A DNA stretch of 64,000 nucleotides from Glacieibacterium frigidum (GTDB lineage: Bacteria; Pseudomonadota; Alphaproteobacteria; Sphingomonadales; Sphingomonadaceae). The translations under genes and the position numbers were made by a program. The stretch is from NCBI RefSeq assembly GCF_007097155.1, contig NZ_VJWA01000002.1, positions 124,001-188,000 of the forward strand, read 5' to 3'. Numbering within the stretch: the first letter of the stretch is position 1; each line of letters opens with the position of its first letter. The notes beneath the pieces are model-generated. The model had not been told where the DNA came from. It did no database searches and worked only from the letters and a program-made list of their open reading frames with translations. This document shows, one piece after another, positions 47,029 through 56,700 of the stretch.

Positions 47029-48336
47029 TCACACAGGGGCAACAGTTTCCTCAGGGTTGTTGCCGTTCGGTGACAGGGCCGCCCCCAGCGCCGCCTTGTC
47101 GAGCCCGCCCTCCCACTTCGCCACGACGATCGTCGCAACCGCGTTGCCGATGAAGTTGGTCAGGCTGCGGCATTCGCTCATGAAGCGGTCGACGCCGAGG
47201 ATCAGCGCCATGCCAGCGACGGGCACGCTCGGCACCACCGACAGGGTGGCGGCCAAGGTGATGAAGCCTGCCCCCGTCACCCCCGCCGCGCCCTTCGAGC
47301 TGAGCATCGCGACGCCCAGTAACAATAGCTGGTCGGCGAGCGACAACTCGACATCGCACGCCTGCGCGATGAACAGCGCCGCCAGCGTCATGTAGATGTT
47401 GGTCCCGTCGAGGTTGAACGAATAGCCGGTCGGGACGACGAGCCCGACGACGCGCGGTTCGCAGCCGGCGCGTTCCAGCTTGTCGATCAGCGCGGGGAGT
47501 GCGCTCTCGGACGACGAGGTGCCGAGCACCAGCAGCAGCTCCGCCTTCAAGTAGACGAGCAGCCGCCACAGGCTAAACCCGGCCGCGCGCGCGATCAGGC
47601 CCAGCACGACGACGACGAACAGCAGTGCGGTCAGGTAGAAGGTCGCGACCAGTCCGATGAGATTGGCGATGCTGCCCAGCCCGAACTTGCCGATGGTGAA
47701 GGCGAGCCCCCCGAACGCGCCGATCGGTGCGGCGCGCATCAGCATGCCGATCAGCCGCATGACCGCGGCAGTCGCGGCGTCGAGCACGCCGACCAGCGGT
47801 GCCGCGCGCTCGCCGGCCATCACCACCGCGATGCCGAACAGCACCGCGATGAACAGCACCTGCAGGATCTCGCCCTCGGCGAGCGCGCCGACCAATGTGC
47901 CGGGGATGATGTTGAGCAGGAAGCCGGTCAGCGTCGTGTCGTGCGCCTTGGCGGCGAAGTCGGCGACGGCGCTGGTGTCGAGCGTCGCGAAATCGATGTG
48001 CAGCCCGTCGCCCGGGCGCACGACATTGGCAACGACCAGCCCGACGACGAGCGCCAGCGTCGAGACGGTGAGGAAATAGGTCAGCGCCTTGGCAAAGGTC
48101 CGCCCGACGCCGCCGAGGTCGCGCATATGGGCGATGCCGGTAACCACGGTCAGGAAGATCAGCGGTGCGATGACCATCTTGACGAGCTTGATGAAGGCGT
48201 CGCCCAGAGGCTTCATCGCGGTGCCGACATCGGGCCAGATCGCACCGACGAGCACACCCAGCACGATGGCGATCAGCACCTGGATATACAGCACGCCGTA
48301 CCAGCGGCGCGGCGGCGAGGCTTCGGCGGCGTGCAT
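47029..48336 (-). CDS. C4-dicarboxylate/proton (or sodium) symporter DctA family
   Basis: 435-residue membrane transporter of the glutamate/dicarboxylate (DAACS) family. Start [19 protein letters not shown] after RBS GGGGAGAT; in-frame codons further upstream belong to the divergent gene's region. Family motifs: [15 protein letters not shown] (helical hairpin 1), [17 protein letters not shown] (TM7 substrate region) and [20 protein letters not shown] (hairpin 2). Substrates are likely succinate, fumarate or malate; glutamate cannot be excluded. Confidence 0.93.
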   Translation of the reverse strand: MHAAEASPPRRWYGVLYIQVLIAIVLGVLVGAIWPDVGTAMKPLGDAFIKLVKMVIAPLIFLTVVTGIAHMRDLGGVGRTFAKALTYFLTVSTLALVVGLVVANVVRPGDGLHIDFATLDTSAVADFAAKAHDTTLTGFLLNIIPGTLVGALAEGEILQVLFIAVLFGIAVVMAGERAAPLVGVLDAATAAVMRLIGMLMRAAPIGAFGGLAFTIGKFGLGSIANLIGLVATFYLTALLFVVVVLGLIARAAGFSLWRLLVYLKAELLLVLGTSSSESALPALIDKLERAGCEPRVVGLVVPTGYSFNLDGTNIYMTLAALFIAQACDVELSLADQLLLLGVAMLSSKGAAGVTGAGFITLAATLSVVPSVPVAGMALILGVDRFMSECRSLTNFIGNAVATIVVAKWEGGLDKAALGAALSPNGNNPEETVAPV

Positions 48337-48436
48337 GGCGATCTCCCCTGGCGCGTTGTCGCGTGGCCTTGCGGGTGATGCAATGGGTCGCGGGCGGCGC
48401 GCCCTTACAATCGCCGGCCCATGGTCTAGCTTGGGA

Positions 48437-49282
48437 ATGATGCAGAGCGTCCGCAGCACCATCGCCGACGAAGTCCACAAGCTGGTCGGCAGCCGCGCCG
48501 ACATGCCGGGCTTCGCGCGCGCCGACGACGATCCCGGGCTGCTCGGGCCGGGGTCGGCGGCCTGGGCGATCCACGGCGACTTCGCGACGATGATGATCGG
48601 CGGGGTCTCGGCGCTGCTGCTGCAGATGCTGCACCCGGTCGCGCTGGCGGGCGTGTGGGACCATTCGAATTTCCGCCGCGACATGGCGGGGCGGCTGCGG
48701 CGCACCGCGCAGTTCATGGCGGGCACGACCTTCGGCTCGACCACCTATGCCGAGCATCTGATCGGTCACGTCCGCGATATCCACGACCGCGTCACCGGCA
48801 CGTTGCCCGACGGCACGCCGTATGGCGCGAACGACCCTGCGACGCTGACCTGGGTGCATGCGTCGGGGGCGTGGAGCTTCGTCAACGCCTATGCGCGCTA
48901 CCGCGAGCCGTGGCTGAGCACCGCGACGCAGGATCGATACTACGCCGAGACCGCCGAGATCGCGCGACGGCTGGGGGCGACCGACGTACCGACGACGCGG
49001 CGCGACACCGAACGCTATATGCAGCGCATGCGCCCGCGGCTGCGCGCCGATGCGCGGTCGCGCGAGGTGGCGCGCGTCGTGCTCGCCAGTCCGCCCCCGA
49101 GCGCTGCCGTTGCGCCGGTCAGCCGGGTGATGATGCAGGCGGGTATCGACCTGATGCCGCGCTGGGCGCAGACGATGCATGGCCTGCACGTGCCGCTGCT
49201 GCAGCGCCCGCTGGTGCGCGCCGGGGCGACGGGAACGGCGGGCGTGCTGCGCTGGGCGCTCAAGCGGCCCGCGCCGGCCTGA
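48437..49282 (+). CDS. Oxygenase MpaB/latex-clearing-like family protein (DUF2236)
   Basis: 281 residues of the DUF2236 family, which includes fungal MpaB and rubber oxygenase Lcp relatives, b-type heme proteins. Conserved blocks: [39 protein letters not shown] and [18 protein letters not shown], with histidines in the first and third. Starts at ATG 48437; a second ATG follows directly. Divergent from dctA (100-bp gap). Substrate unknown; the polyisoprene role of Lcp is not implied. Confidence 0.85.
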   Translation: MMQSVRSTIADEVHKLVGSRADMPGFARADDDPGLLGPGSAAWAIHGDFATMMIGGVSALLLQMLHPVALAGVWDHSNFRRDMAGRLRRTAQFMAGTTFGSTTYAEHLIGHVRDIHDRVTGTLPDGTPYGANDPATLTWVHASGAWSFVNAYARYREPWLSTATQDRYYAETAEIARRLGATDVPTTRRDTERYMQRMRPRLRADARSREVARVVLASPPPSAAVAPVSRVMMQAGIDLMPRWAQTMHGLHVPLLQRPLVRAGATGTAGVLRWALKRPAPA

Positions 49283-49297
49283 GGCCCAAACGCAAAT

Positions 49298-49323
49298 GGA
49301 GGCCGGTGTCGCCACCGGCCTCC
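49298..49323. terminator. Strong hairpin after the MpaB-like gene
   Basis: Perfect 11-bp stem GGAGGCCGGTG / CACCGGCCTCC with loop TCGC, 15 bp past the stop. A T-rich tail is seen only when read on the minus strand (ATTTGCGTTT), so it could also end a minus-strand transcript from the noncoding gap. Confidence 0.7.
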
Positions 49324-49987
49324 ACTGTGTCGCCGCGCGTCGCTCGCGTTTCGCTTCGGGCGTGAGCCTTTGGCGTCGCTCGCGGGTGCTGCGGCACATT
49401 CGACGTGGCGGTCCGGACCCGAGGGCCGGTGCTACCGCGCCGGGATCGGCGGCCGGTGCCTGATGGGTCTGCCGCTTCCCCCCAGTTGCCCAAGGGTCGA
49501 CGCCACGCTCGCCAGGTCGTTCCGCTTCTCCTGACCACCCCTCGTCTGCTGCCGGGCGGAGCCGCCGAAGCGACCCGCCAGCGCCGCGCCGGGCTAGCCG
49601 TAACTATCTGCTTTCCTTCGGCATTTCTGCGTCGGTCGGCGTCTGGCTACCCACGAATGATGTGCCTGTCGGGCGAGTCGTCAAAGCGGAATATCGGCTC
49701 TCAAGCCTGTGGATAACGAGGATAACGGGGACAGTGTTTGTGACAATGCCCTTTCGTCGGCTTGCGCCGATTGCGGCGTTCAGGCCGCAGCAATGCGAAC
49801 TTTTGGCGTAAAAGACGATACTTTGGCGGAACAATCCGTCTGTGTTATTCGGGCGATACGCTGTCGAGCCTGCAAGTCGCTGTAATTGCTTGAGTGACAC
49901 TCCGCCCGGTCACTTGGCACGGCTTGTGCATAGCCCTTGGCATGGGACGCCGGATGGTCCGGAGCCCCTGCCAAAGGAGCCAGACCA
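49324..49987. other. Long noncoding gap with an AT-richer core and DnaA-box-like sites
   Basis: 664 bp without a convincing gene. The first 280 bp are GC-rich and featureless. The segment about 49600-49900 is clearly lower in GC than the neighbours and holds, on the minus strand, a perfect DnaA box TTATCCACA (49708-49716) next to a TTATCCTCG site, plus CTATGCACA (49925-49933). A sigma-54-like element (49915-49930) and the UrcA RBS close the gap. I find no SRP, tmRNA or RNase P signature. Confidence 0.4.
49915..49930 (+). promoter_or_regulatory. Sigma-54-like promoter upstream of the UrcA gene
   Basis: TGGCACGGCTTGTGCA: GG and GC with the required 10-base gap; the first half-site is perfect, the second reads GTGCA instead of TTGCA. 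Predicted start near 49941, 47 nt before the ATG. Confidence 0.5.
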
Positions 49988-50284
49988 ATGTTCGCCACCA
50001 ACGATTTCGCCCGCAACGTCGTCGGCGCTGCCGGTGCCGCCCTGCTCGCCGGTGCCTGCCTGTTCGCCGCGACTGCCCCCGCCCAGGCCTCGCCGGTCGC
50101 CGTCAGTAAGACTGTCAGCTACGCCGACCTGAACCTCGCCCAGCCCGAGGGCCGCGCGACGCTTCACGCCCGCATCAAGTCGGCCGCCCGTGAAGTCTGC
50201 GCCATCAACCGCAGCGACCTGAAGGCCCGTCTCGACGAGACGCGCTGCATCCGCACTGCGATCGCCGACGCCACGCGCTCGTGA
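49988..50284 (+). CDS. UrcA-family protein
   Basis: 98-residue exported protein of a family widespread in sphingomonads and caulobacters, function unknown. Signal peptide about 1-34 (AGAALLAGACLFAATAPAQA). The UrcA core follows: VSYADLNLAQPEGRATLHARIKSAAREVC and a second Cys near TRCIRTAI, which probably pair in a disulfide. Start ATG 49988 is fixed by AAGGAG; the longer frame overlaps the promoter. Stands alone between two hairpins. Confidence 0.88.
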   Translation: MFATNDFARNVVGAAGAALLAGACLFAATAPAQASPVAVSKTVSYADLNLAQPEGRATLHARIKSAAREVCAINRSDLKARLDETRCIRTAIADATRS

Positions 50285-50294
50285 TCGCAATCAG

Positions 50295-50329
50295 CCACCC
50301 CGCCGCGCGGACCTGCCGCGCGGCGGTGG
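50295..50329 (+). terminator. Terminator of the UrcA gene
   Basis: CCGCCGCGCGG (50300-50310), loop ACCTG, CCGCGCGGCGG (50316-50326), with further CC/GG pairing at the base; 15 bp after the stop. Confidence 0.65.
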
Positions 50330-50440
50330 AACCCTGCTAATAGCCTGCCATGCACCGGCGGCAGGACAGCCATGCCGCCGACATCATTACCCAAACGGAT
50401 CGATATACCCCATCTGGGGCTCTGCGCCGGAGCATCGGCG

Positions 50441-50496
50441 TGCAACCTGGTTGCATCACGCGGCGCATCGCAACGTTACGCCGCTGCAACTGGTTG
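50441..50496. promoter_or_regulatory. Tandem TGCAAC palindromes upstream of a hypothetical gene
   Basis: TGCAACC-t-GGTTGCA (50441-50455) is a perfect inverted repeat; a second copy, TGCAACTGGTTG (50485-50496), follows 44 bp later. Four helical turns apart, upstream of the gene at 50555: a plausible double operator. Confidence 0.5.
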
Positions 50497-50554
50497 GGGT
50501 CCGCGTTCGTAACTAAATCGCAACTCATCAACCGAACCACGAAAGACCGCCGAG

Positions 50555-51022
50555 ATGTACGCCGCCGCCGCCAACAGCCTGCCCAGCATCGCCGCCCCGG
50601 CGACCGGCGCACGCTTCACCCCGCTCGAGCTGCGCGTGCTGCGCCTCGCCGCGTCGGGCAGCGAGCGTCCCTCGACCAGCGTCGAACCCGGCTATCGCCG
50701 GGTCGCGCGCCGCATCGGCAATGTCGTCATGGCGCGCCGTGGCAGCCACGAACTCGCCGACCCCCGCCTGGAGGCGCTGCGCAGCTACGGCGCCAGCGTC
50801 GCGCTGGGCAAGTCCGACGGCCTCGCGACCTTCTACGCTGCGGGCTACACCGCGCCGCAGGCCGCTGAGGTCAAGCGCTTCGTCGCCGACGCTGCCCGAG
50901 CCGCAAAGGCCAACCCGAACGCCGCACGCGACCGCATGGTCTATGCCAGCGGCATCTCGATCGGGCTCGCCTCGCTGCTCGGCTTCGTCGGCATGACGGG
51001 GACGCTGCTCGCGGGCTACTGA
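50555..51022 (+). CDS. Hypothetical protein with C-terminal hydrophobic tail
   Basis: 155 residues, no recognised family. Residues 21-34 (FTPLELRVLRLAAS) look like the first helix of a LuxR-type helix-turn-helix, but the rest does not follow that pattern. Middle part is helical and basic (YRRVARRIGNVVMARRG). The end (GISIGLASLLGFVGMTGTLLAGY) is a membrane helix. The codon use and coding pattern match the neighbours, so it is likely real. Preceded by a tandem palindromic operator, followed by a hairpin shared with gdhA. Confidence 0.6.
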   Translation: MYAAAANSLPSIAAPATGARFTPLELRVLRLAASGSERPSTSVEPGYRRVARRIGNVVMARRGSHELADPRLEALRSYGASVALGKSDGLATFYAAGYTAPQAAEVKRFVADAARAAKANPNAARDRMVYASGISIGLASLLGFVGMTGTLLAGY

Positions 51023-51028
51023 ATTCAG

Positions 51029-51046
51029 TCCCGGCTTTCGCCGGGA
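51029..51046. terminator. Bidirectional terminator between the hypothetical gene and gdhA
   Basis: TCCCGGC-tttc-GCCGGGA, 7-bp stem with 4-base loop in the short gap between two convergent genes. Similar short hairpins recur in sphingomonad intergenic regions. Confidence 0.65.
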
Positions 51047-51054
51047 TGACGTTG

Positions 51055-52416
51055 TCAGACGACGCCGTACGCCAGCATCGCATCGGCGACCTTCTTGAAG
51101 CCCGCGATATTGGCGCCCTTGACGTAGTCGATGTAGCCCGGCGCACCGGCGACCCCGCCGTACTCCTCGCAGCGGCGGTGGATGTCGTCCATGATGCCCT
51201 GCAGCAGCGCCTGAAGCTCGGCTTCCTTCCAGCTGATCCGCGCCGAGTTCTGGCTCATCTCCAGCCCCGACACCGCGACGCCGCCGGCGTTCGCTGCCTT
51301 GCCCGGCGCGTAGAGGATGCGCGCTTCCTTGAAGACGTGCACGCCCTCCAGGTCGGTCGGCATGTTGGCGCCCTCGCTGACCGCCATGCAGCCGTTCGCC
51401 ACCAGCGTCCGCGCATCCTCGCCGAGCAGCTCGTTCTGCGTCGCGCACGGCAGCGCGACGTCGCAGGTCACGCCCCACGGCGTCTTGCCGGCGTGGAAGG
51501 TCGAGCCCGCGAACTGGTCGACATATTCGCTGATCCGCCCGCGCCGGACGTTCTTCAGCTGCTTCACCCAGTCGATCTTCTCCTGCGTCATCCCCGCCGG
51601 ATCATGGACGAAGCCCGCGCTGTCGCTGAGCGTCACGACCTTGCCGCCCAGCATCGTCACCTTCTCGGCCGCGTGGGTCGCGACATTGCCCGAACCCGAG
51701 ATTACCGCGACCTTGCCGACCAGGTCCTGCCCCTTGGTCTTGAGCATGTTCGCCAGGAAATAGGTCGCGCCATAACCCGTCGCCTCGGTGCGGATCAGCG
51801 AGCCGCCGTATTCGAGGCCCTTGCCCGTCAGCACGCCGGTGAACTCGTTGGTCAGGCGCTTGTACTGGCCGAACATATAGCCGATCTCGCGCCCGCCGAC
51901 GCCGATGTCGCCCGCCGGCACGTCGATGTCGGCGCCGATGTGGCGGTACAGCTCGGTCATGAACGACTGGCAAAAGCGCATCACCTCGTTGTTCGACTTG
52001 CCCTTGGGATTGAAGTTCGACCCACCCTTGCCGCCGCCCATCGGCAGGCCGGTCAGCGCGTTCTTGAACGTTTGCTCGAATGCCAGGAACTTGAGGATCG
52101 ACTCGGTCACCGACGGGTGGAAGCGGATGCCGCCCTTGTAGGGTCCGATCGAATTATTGTTCTGCACGCGCCAGCCGCGCTGGACGCGGATATTGCCCTG
52201 GTCGTCCTGCCAGCAGACGCGGAAGGAGATGACGCGATCGGGCTCGGCGATGCGGCGCAGGATCTGCGCCTCGTGGTACAACGGCTTGTCGGCCATGAAT
52301 TCGAAGATGTCCTGCGCCACCTCGTGCACCGCCTGCACGAATTCGGGCTGGCCGGGATTGCGGCGCTCGACGCCGGCGATGAAGCGCGGCAGGTCGACGT
52401 GGTCGGCAGTCGTCAT
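51055..52416 (-). CDS. gdhA: NADP-specific glutamate dehydrogenase
   Basis: Forms glutamate from 2-oxoglutarate and ammonium. 453 residues, the length of hexameric NADP enzymes. Substrate motifs RVQNNNSIGPYKGGIRFHPSV, LTGLPMGGGKGGSNFNPKGKS (catalytic Lys in GGGKGG) and DVPAGDIGVGGREIG; nucleotide fold VAVISGSGNVA. ATG 52416 gives proper spacing to GGGGGA (52424-52429); two other in-frame starts lie 6 and 15 bp upstream. Divergent from the efflux operon with a shared 163-bp gap. Confidence 0.96.
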   Translation of the reverse strand: MTTADHVDLPRFIAGVERRNPGQPEFVQAVHEVAQDIFEFMADKPLYHEAQILRRIAEPDRVISFRVCWQDDQGNIRVQRGWRVQNNNSIGPYKGGIRFHPSVTESILKFLAFEQTFKNALTGLPMGGGKGGSNFNPKGKSNNEVMRFCQSFMTELYRHIGADIDVPAGDIGVGGREIGYMFGQYKRLTNEFTGVLTGKGLEYGGSLIRTEATGYGATYFLANMLKTKGQDLVGKVAVISGSGNVATHAAEKVTMLGGKVVTLSDSAGFVHDPAGMTQEKIDWVKQLKNVRRGRISEYVDQFAGSTFHAGKTPWGVTCDVALPCATQNELLGEDARTLVANGCMAVSEGANMPTDLEGVHVFKEARILYAPGKAANAGGVAVSGLEMSQNSARISWKEAELQALLQGIMDDIHRRCEEYGGVAGAPGYIDYVKGANIAGFKKVADAMLAYGVV

Positions 52417-52503
52417 CGGCATGTCCCCCAAGGATCGTTGCTAGGACGGAATGTCGCACTTTCAACGCGTTCGGCACAGCGAAAACTTTGCCGCCTTAAA
52501 GCA

Positions 52504-52518
52504 TTTGAGTGCAACTCG
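52504..52518. promoter_or_regulatory. Palindromic operator-like site upstream of the efflux operon
   Basis: TTTGAGTGCAACTCG, inverted repeat GAGT-gca-ACTC. Exact reverse complement of the site at 5571-5585 before the P450 gene. It lies 62 bp before the adaptor ATG and 88 bp from the gdhA start, so it could control either; a TetR/AcrR-like repressor is the likely type. Confidence 0.55.
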
Positions 52519-52579
52519 ACTCTGGCGGTCGGGCATGATTACGGGTACATACGCTGCAATGCAGCAAGCTGGACAACCG

Positions 52580-53794
52580 ATGGTGCGGACCTTTGCCAGT
52601 GTGCTCGCACTGGTTCTTCTCGCGGCTTGTGGGGCGAAGGAGGACGGTCAGTCGCCGCCGCCCGGCGCGCCCGGCGGGCCGCCGCCGCAGGTCACCGTCG
52701 CCAATCCGCTGATCAAGCCGATCGTCGACTGGGACGAGTATACCGGACGCTTCGAGGCGGTCGAGACCAGCGAGGTGCGCCCCCGCGTGTCGGGCCAGAT
52801 CCAGCGCGTCGCCTTCCGCGACGGCGAGTTCGCGCGCGCCGGCGACCTGTTGTTCGTCATCGACCCGCGCCCGTTCGAGGCGATCGTCGCGCAGGCGCGA
52901 GCCGATGCCCAGCGGCTGCGTGCCGCGGCGTCCGTCGCGCAGACGAGCTTCGCGCGCACCAAGACGCTGCTCGACGCCGATGCGGTCAGCAAGGAAGAGT
53001 ATGAGCAGGCGCAGGCCGCGCTGCTCCAGGCGCAGGCGGCGCTCGCGGCCGGCGAAGCCAATGTCCGGGCCAAGGCGCTCGACGTGGACTTCACCCGCGT
53101 TCGTGCACCAATCTCGGGCCGCATGTCCGACGCGCGCCTCGACGTCGGCAATTTCGTGACCGCCGGGCAGACGGTGCTGACCACCGTCGTCAAGCTCGAT
53201 CCTATCTACTTCACCTTCGACGGGTCGGAGGCGGTCTATCTGAAATACCAGCGCGCCAATCGCGCCGGGACCCGCCCCTCGTCGCGCGTCGCGCCCAACC
53301 CGGTCGACATCCGGCTGGGCGACGAGACCGAGTATCGCTGGCGCGGCAAGATGAACTTCGTCGACAATACGATCACGCAGGACAGCGGCACGATCCGCGG
53401 CCGGGCCGAGGTGCGCAACCCCGACGGCTTCCTGACGCCGGGCCTTTTCGGCCACATGCGGCTGCTCGGTTCGGGCGCCTATGACGGCATGCTGATCCCC
53501 GAGGATTCGGTGGTCACCGACCAGACGCGCAAGGTCGCGCTCGTCGTCGGCCCCGACAACAAGGTCTCGCAGCGCGTCGTCGAGCTCGGACCGCTGGTCG
53601 ATGGGCTGCGCGTCGTGCGGTCGGGCCTGAAGCGCACCGACCGGATCATCATCGCGGGCGTCCAGCGCGCGCGGCCGGGTACGCCGGTGACGGTGCGTGT
53701 CGGGCGGATCGTGCCGCCGTCGCCGGGCACCGGGCCGCAGCCACCGGCGATCATCGAGCCACCGGCGACCTCGGCCACGATCGCGGCGCGCTGA
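52580..53794 (+). CDS. RND efflux periplasmic adaptor lipoprotein
   Basis: Membrane-fusion protein joining the RND pump to the outer-membrane channel. 404 residues. Lipoprotein signal LALVLLAAC with lipid Cys17, then ITRPxxDxxExTGR-like start (IVDWDEYTGRFEAVETSEVRPRVSGQIQRV), barrel-sandwich half-motif with FREGDFARAGDLLFVIDPRPF style FRDGEFARAGDLLF, an alpha hairpin (about 100-165), and a beta-barrel with DARLDVGNFVTAGQTVLTTVV. ATG 52580 is chosen because it gives the lipobox; longer frames extend through the operator. First gene of the operon. Confidence 0.93.
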   Translation: MVRTFASVLALVLLAACGAKEDGQSPPPGAPGGPPPQVTVANPLIKPIVDWDEYTGRFEAVETSEVRPRVSGQIQRVAFRDGEFARAGDLLFVIDPRPFEAIVAQARADAQRLRAAASVAQTSFARTKTLLDADAVSKEEYEQAQAALLQAQAALAAGEANVRAKALDVDFTRVRAPISGRMSDARLDVGNFVTAGQTVLTTVVKLDPIYFTFDGSEAVYLKYQRANRAGTRPSSRVAPNPVDIRLGDETEYRWRGKMNFVDNTITQDSGTIRGRAEVRNPDGFLTPGLFGHMRLLGSGAYDGMLIPEDSVVTDQTRKVALVVGPDNKVSQRVVELGPLVDGLRVVRSGLKRTDRIIIAGVQRARPGTPVTVRVGRIVPPSPGTGPQPPAIIEPPATSATIAAR

Positions 53795-53795
53795 G

Positions 53796-56700
53796 GTGCG
53801 GCTCTCGCATTTCTTCATCGACCGCCCGATCTTTGCCGCGGTGGTCTCGATCCTGATTGTGCTGATCGGCGCGTTCGCCTATCCGTCGCTGCCCGTCGCC
53901 CAATATCCGGAGATCGCGCCGCCGACCGTGTCGGTGACCGCATCCTACCCGGGCGCGTCGGCTGAAGTCCTCGCCGATACCGTCGCTGCGCCGCTGGAGC
54001 AGGAGATCAACGGCGTCGAGAACATGCTGTACATCACCTCGTCGTCGACCGCGAACGGCCAGGTGACGATCAACGTCGTGTTCGCGCTGGGCACCAACCT
54101 CGATACTGCGCAGGTCCTCGTCCAGAACCGTGTCTCGTCGGCCGAGCCGCGTCTGCCCGACACCGTCCGCGCGCTCGGCGTGACGACGCGCAAGAACACC
54201 CCCGACATCCTGATGGTCGTCTTCCTGTCGTCGCCCGACGGCAGCCACGACGTCCAGTATCTGTCGAACTATGCGACGCTGCAGGTTCGCGACCGGTTGC
54301 TGCGGCAGGGCGGCATCGGCGGCGTCAACCTGTTCGGTGCGCGCGACTATGCAATGCGCGTCTGGATCGACCCCGAGAAGGCGGCATCGCGCAACCTGAA
54401 TGCGAGCGATATCGTCAATGCGCTGCGCAACCAGAACGTCCAGGTCGCGGCCGGCAGCGTCGGTGCGCCGCCGTTCGCGCGCGGCGGGTCGGGGTTCGAG
54501 CTCAGCGTCCAGACGCAGGGCCGACTGTCGACGCCCGAGGAGTTCGGGCAGATCGTCATCAAGGCCGCTCCCGACGGCGCGCTGACGCGCGTCTCCGACG
54601 TCGCGCGGATCGAGGTCGGCGCACAGGATTACGGCACCAACACCGCGGTCGACGCGACCCCGGGTGTCGGCCTCGGCATCACCCAGCTGCCGGGATCGAA
54701 CGCGCTCGCGACGGCCGAAGCCGTCATCGCGACGATGGAGGAAGCGAAGAAGAGCTTCCCGCCCGGCGTCGCCTATTCGATCCCCTACAACCCGACCGAA
54801 TATGTCGCCGCGTCGATCGAGAGCGTGCAGGAGACGCTGGTCGAGGCGATCATCCTCGTCGTCCTCGTCGTGCTGATCTTCCTGCAGAGCTGGCGCGCCG
54901 CGCTGATCCCCGTGCTGGCGATCCCCGTGTCGCTGGTCGGCACCTTCGCGGTCATGGCGGCGTTCGGCTACAGCCTCAACAACCTCTCGCTGTTCGGCCT
55001 GGTGCTCGCGATCGGCATCGTCGTCGACGACGCGATCGTCGTCGTCGAGAATGTCGAGCGCGAGCTGCGCGCCGGCTACAGCCCGCGCGACGCGGCGTAC
55101 CGCACGATGGACGAGGTCGGCGGCGCGCTGGTCGCCATCGCGCTGACCTTGTGCGCGGTCTTCGTGCCGACCGCCTTCATCAGCGGCATCTCGGGCCAAT
55201 TCTACAAGCAGTTCGCGCTGACCATCTCGGCCGCGACCCTGATCTCGATGGTCGTCTCGCTGACCCTGTCGCCGGCGCTCGCCGCACTGCTGTTCAAGCC
55301 GCACGAGGCGCATCACGACGAGCCGCGCGGCCGCTTCGCCTTCGTGCAGCGCGCCGCCAACGGCTTCAACCGCGGCTTCGACTGGCTGTCGGACCGCTAC
55401 GGCCGGTTGACCGCGCGGACGGTGCGCACCGTCGGCATCGTGCTCGTGCTGTACGTCGTGCTCCTCGGCGTCGCGGGCTGGCGCTTCAATGCGACGCCAA
55501 CCGGTTTCATCCCGGCGCAGGACCAGGGCTATCTGATCGGCGTCGTCCAGATGCCGCCGGGCTCGACGCTCGAGCGCACCGACGCGGTGATGAAGCAAGC
55601 GGTCAAGACGGCGCGCAGCGTCAAGGGCGTGCATCACATCGTCAACATCGCCGGCCTCGACGGCGCCAGCTTCTCGAATGCGCCGAACGCCGGCACGATG
55701 TTCCTGGCGCTCGACGATTTCGCGACGCGCAAGAAGAACAACCAGACCGGCGATTCCATCCTCGCCGACCTGCGCGGCAAGCTGAGCCAGATCGATTCCG
55801 CGAACCTGCTGGTCATCGCACCGCCCCCGGTGCGCGGCATCGGCACGGGCGGCGGCTTCAAGATGATGGTCCAGGACCGCGGCTCGAAGGGCGCGCAGGC
55901 GCTCGAGGGCGCAACGATGGGCATGATGATGAAGGGGAACGCGACGCCCGGCCTGACCAGCGTGTTCACGCTGTTCAACACCGGCACGCCGCGCATCTAT
56001 GCCGACATCGACCGCGAGAAGGCGCAGCAGCTGGGCGTCGCGCCCAGCGACGTGTTCTCCACCATGCAGACCTATCTCGGCTCGACCTATGTCAACGACT
56101 TCAACCTGTTCGGGCGCACCTACCGCGTCACCGCGCAGGCCGATGCGCCGTACCGCCAGGCGCCGTCGGACATCCTGGCGCTCAAGACGCGCTCGACATC
56201 GGGCGCGATGGTGCCGATCGGGTCGGTCGCGACGCTGAAGGACATTTCCGGTCCGTACCGCGTCGTGCGCCACAACCTGTATCCGGCGGCCGAGCTGCAG
56301 GGCGACACGCTGCCCGGCTTCTCGTCGGGCCAGTCGCTCGCGGCGATGGAGGACCTCGCGGCGAAGAACCTGCCCGAGGGCTTCGGCTATGAATGGACCG
56401 AGCTCGCGTACCAGCAGAAGACGCAGGGCAATACCGCGGCGATCGTCTTCGCTCTCGCGGTGGTGTTCGTCTTCCTGCTGCTCGCGGCGCAGTACGAATC
56501 GCTGGTGCTGCCGCTGGCGGTCATCCTGATCGTGCCGATGTGCCTGTTGGCGGCGATCCTCGGCGTCAATTTGCGCGGCTTCGACAATAATATCCTGACG
56601 CAGATCGGGCTTGTGGTGCTCGTCGGCTTGGCAGCCAAGAACGCCATCCTGATCGTCGAATTCGCCAAGCAGGCGGAGGAGCGCGGCGAGGACCGCTGGC

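Noticed and set aside
49604-49900. 98-codon minus-strand frame in the noncoding gap
   Set aside because: No RBS, no recognisable domain, and a composition unlike the neighbours; treated as noncoding.
49324-49900. Possible SRP RNA, tmRNA or RNase P RNA in the gap
   Set aside because: None of the conserved core sequences of these RNAs could be found on either strand.
49600-49933. Chromosomal replication origin
   Set aside because: Only one perfect DnaA box, no hemE or parAB context; not enough to call an origin, kept as a finding only.
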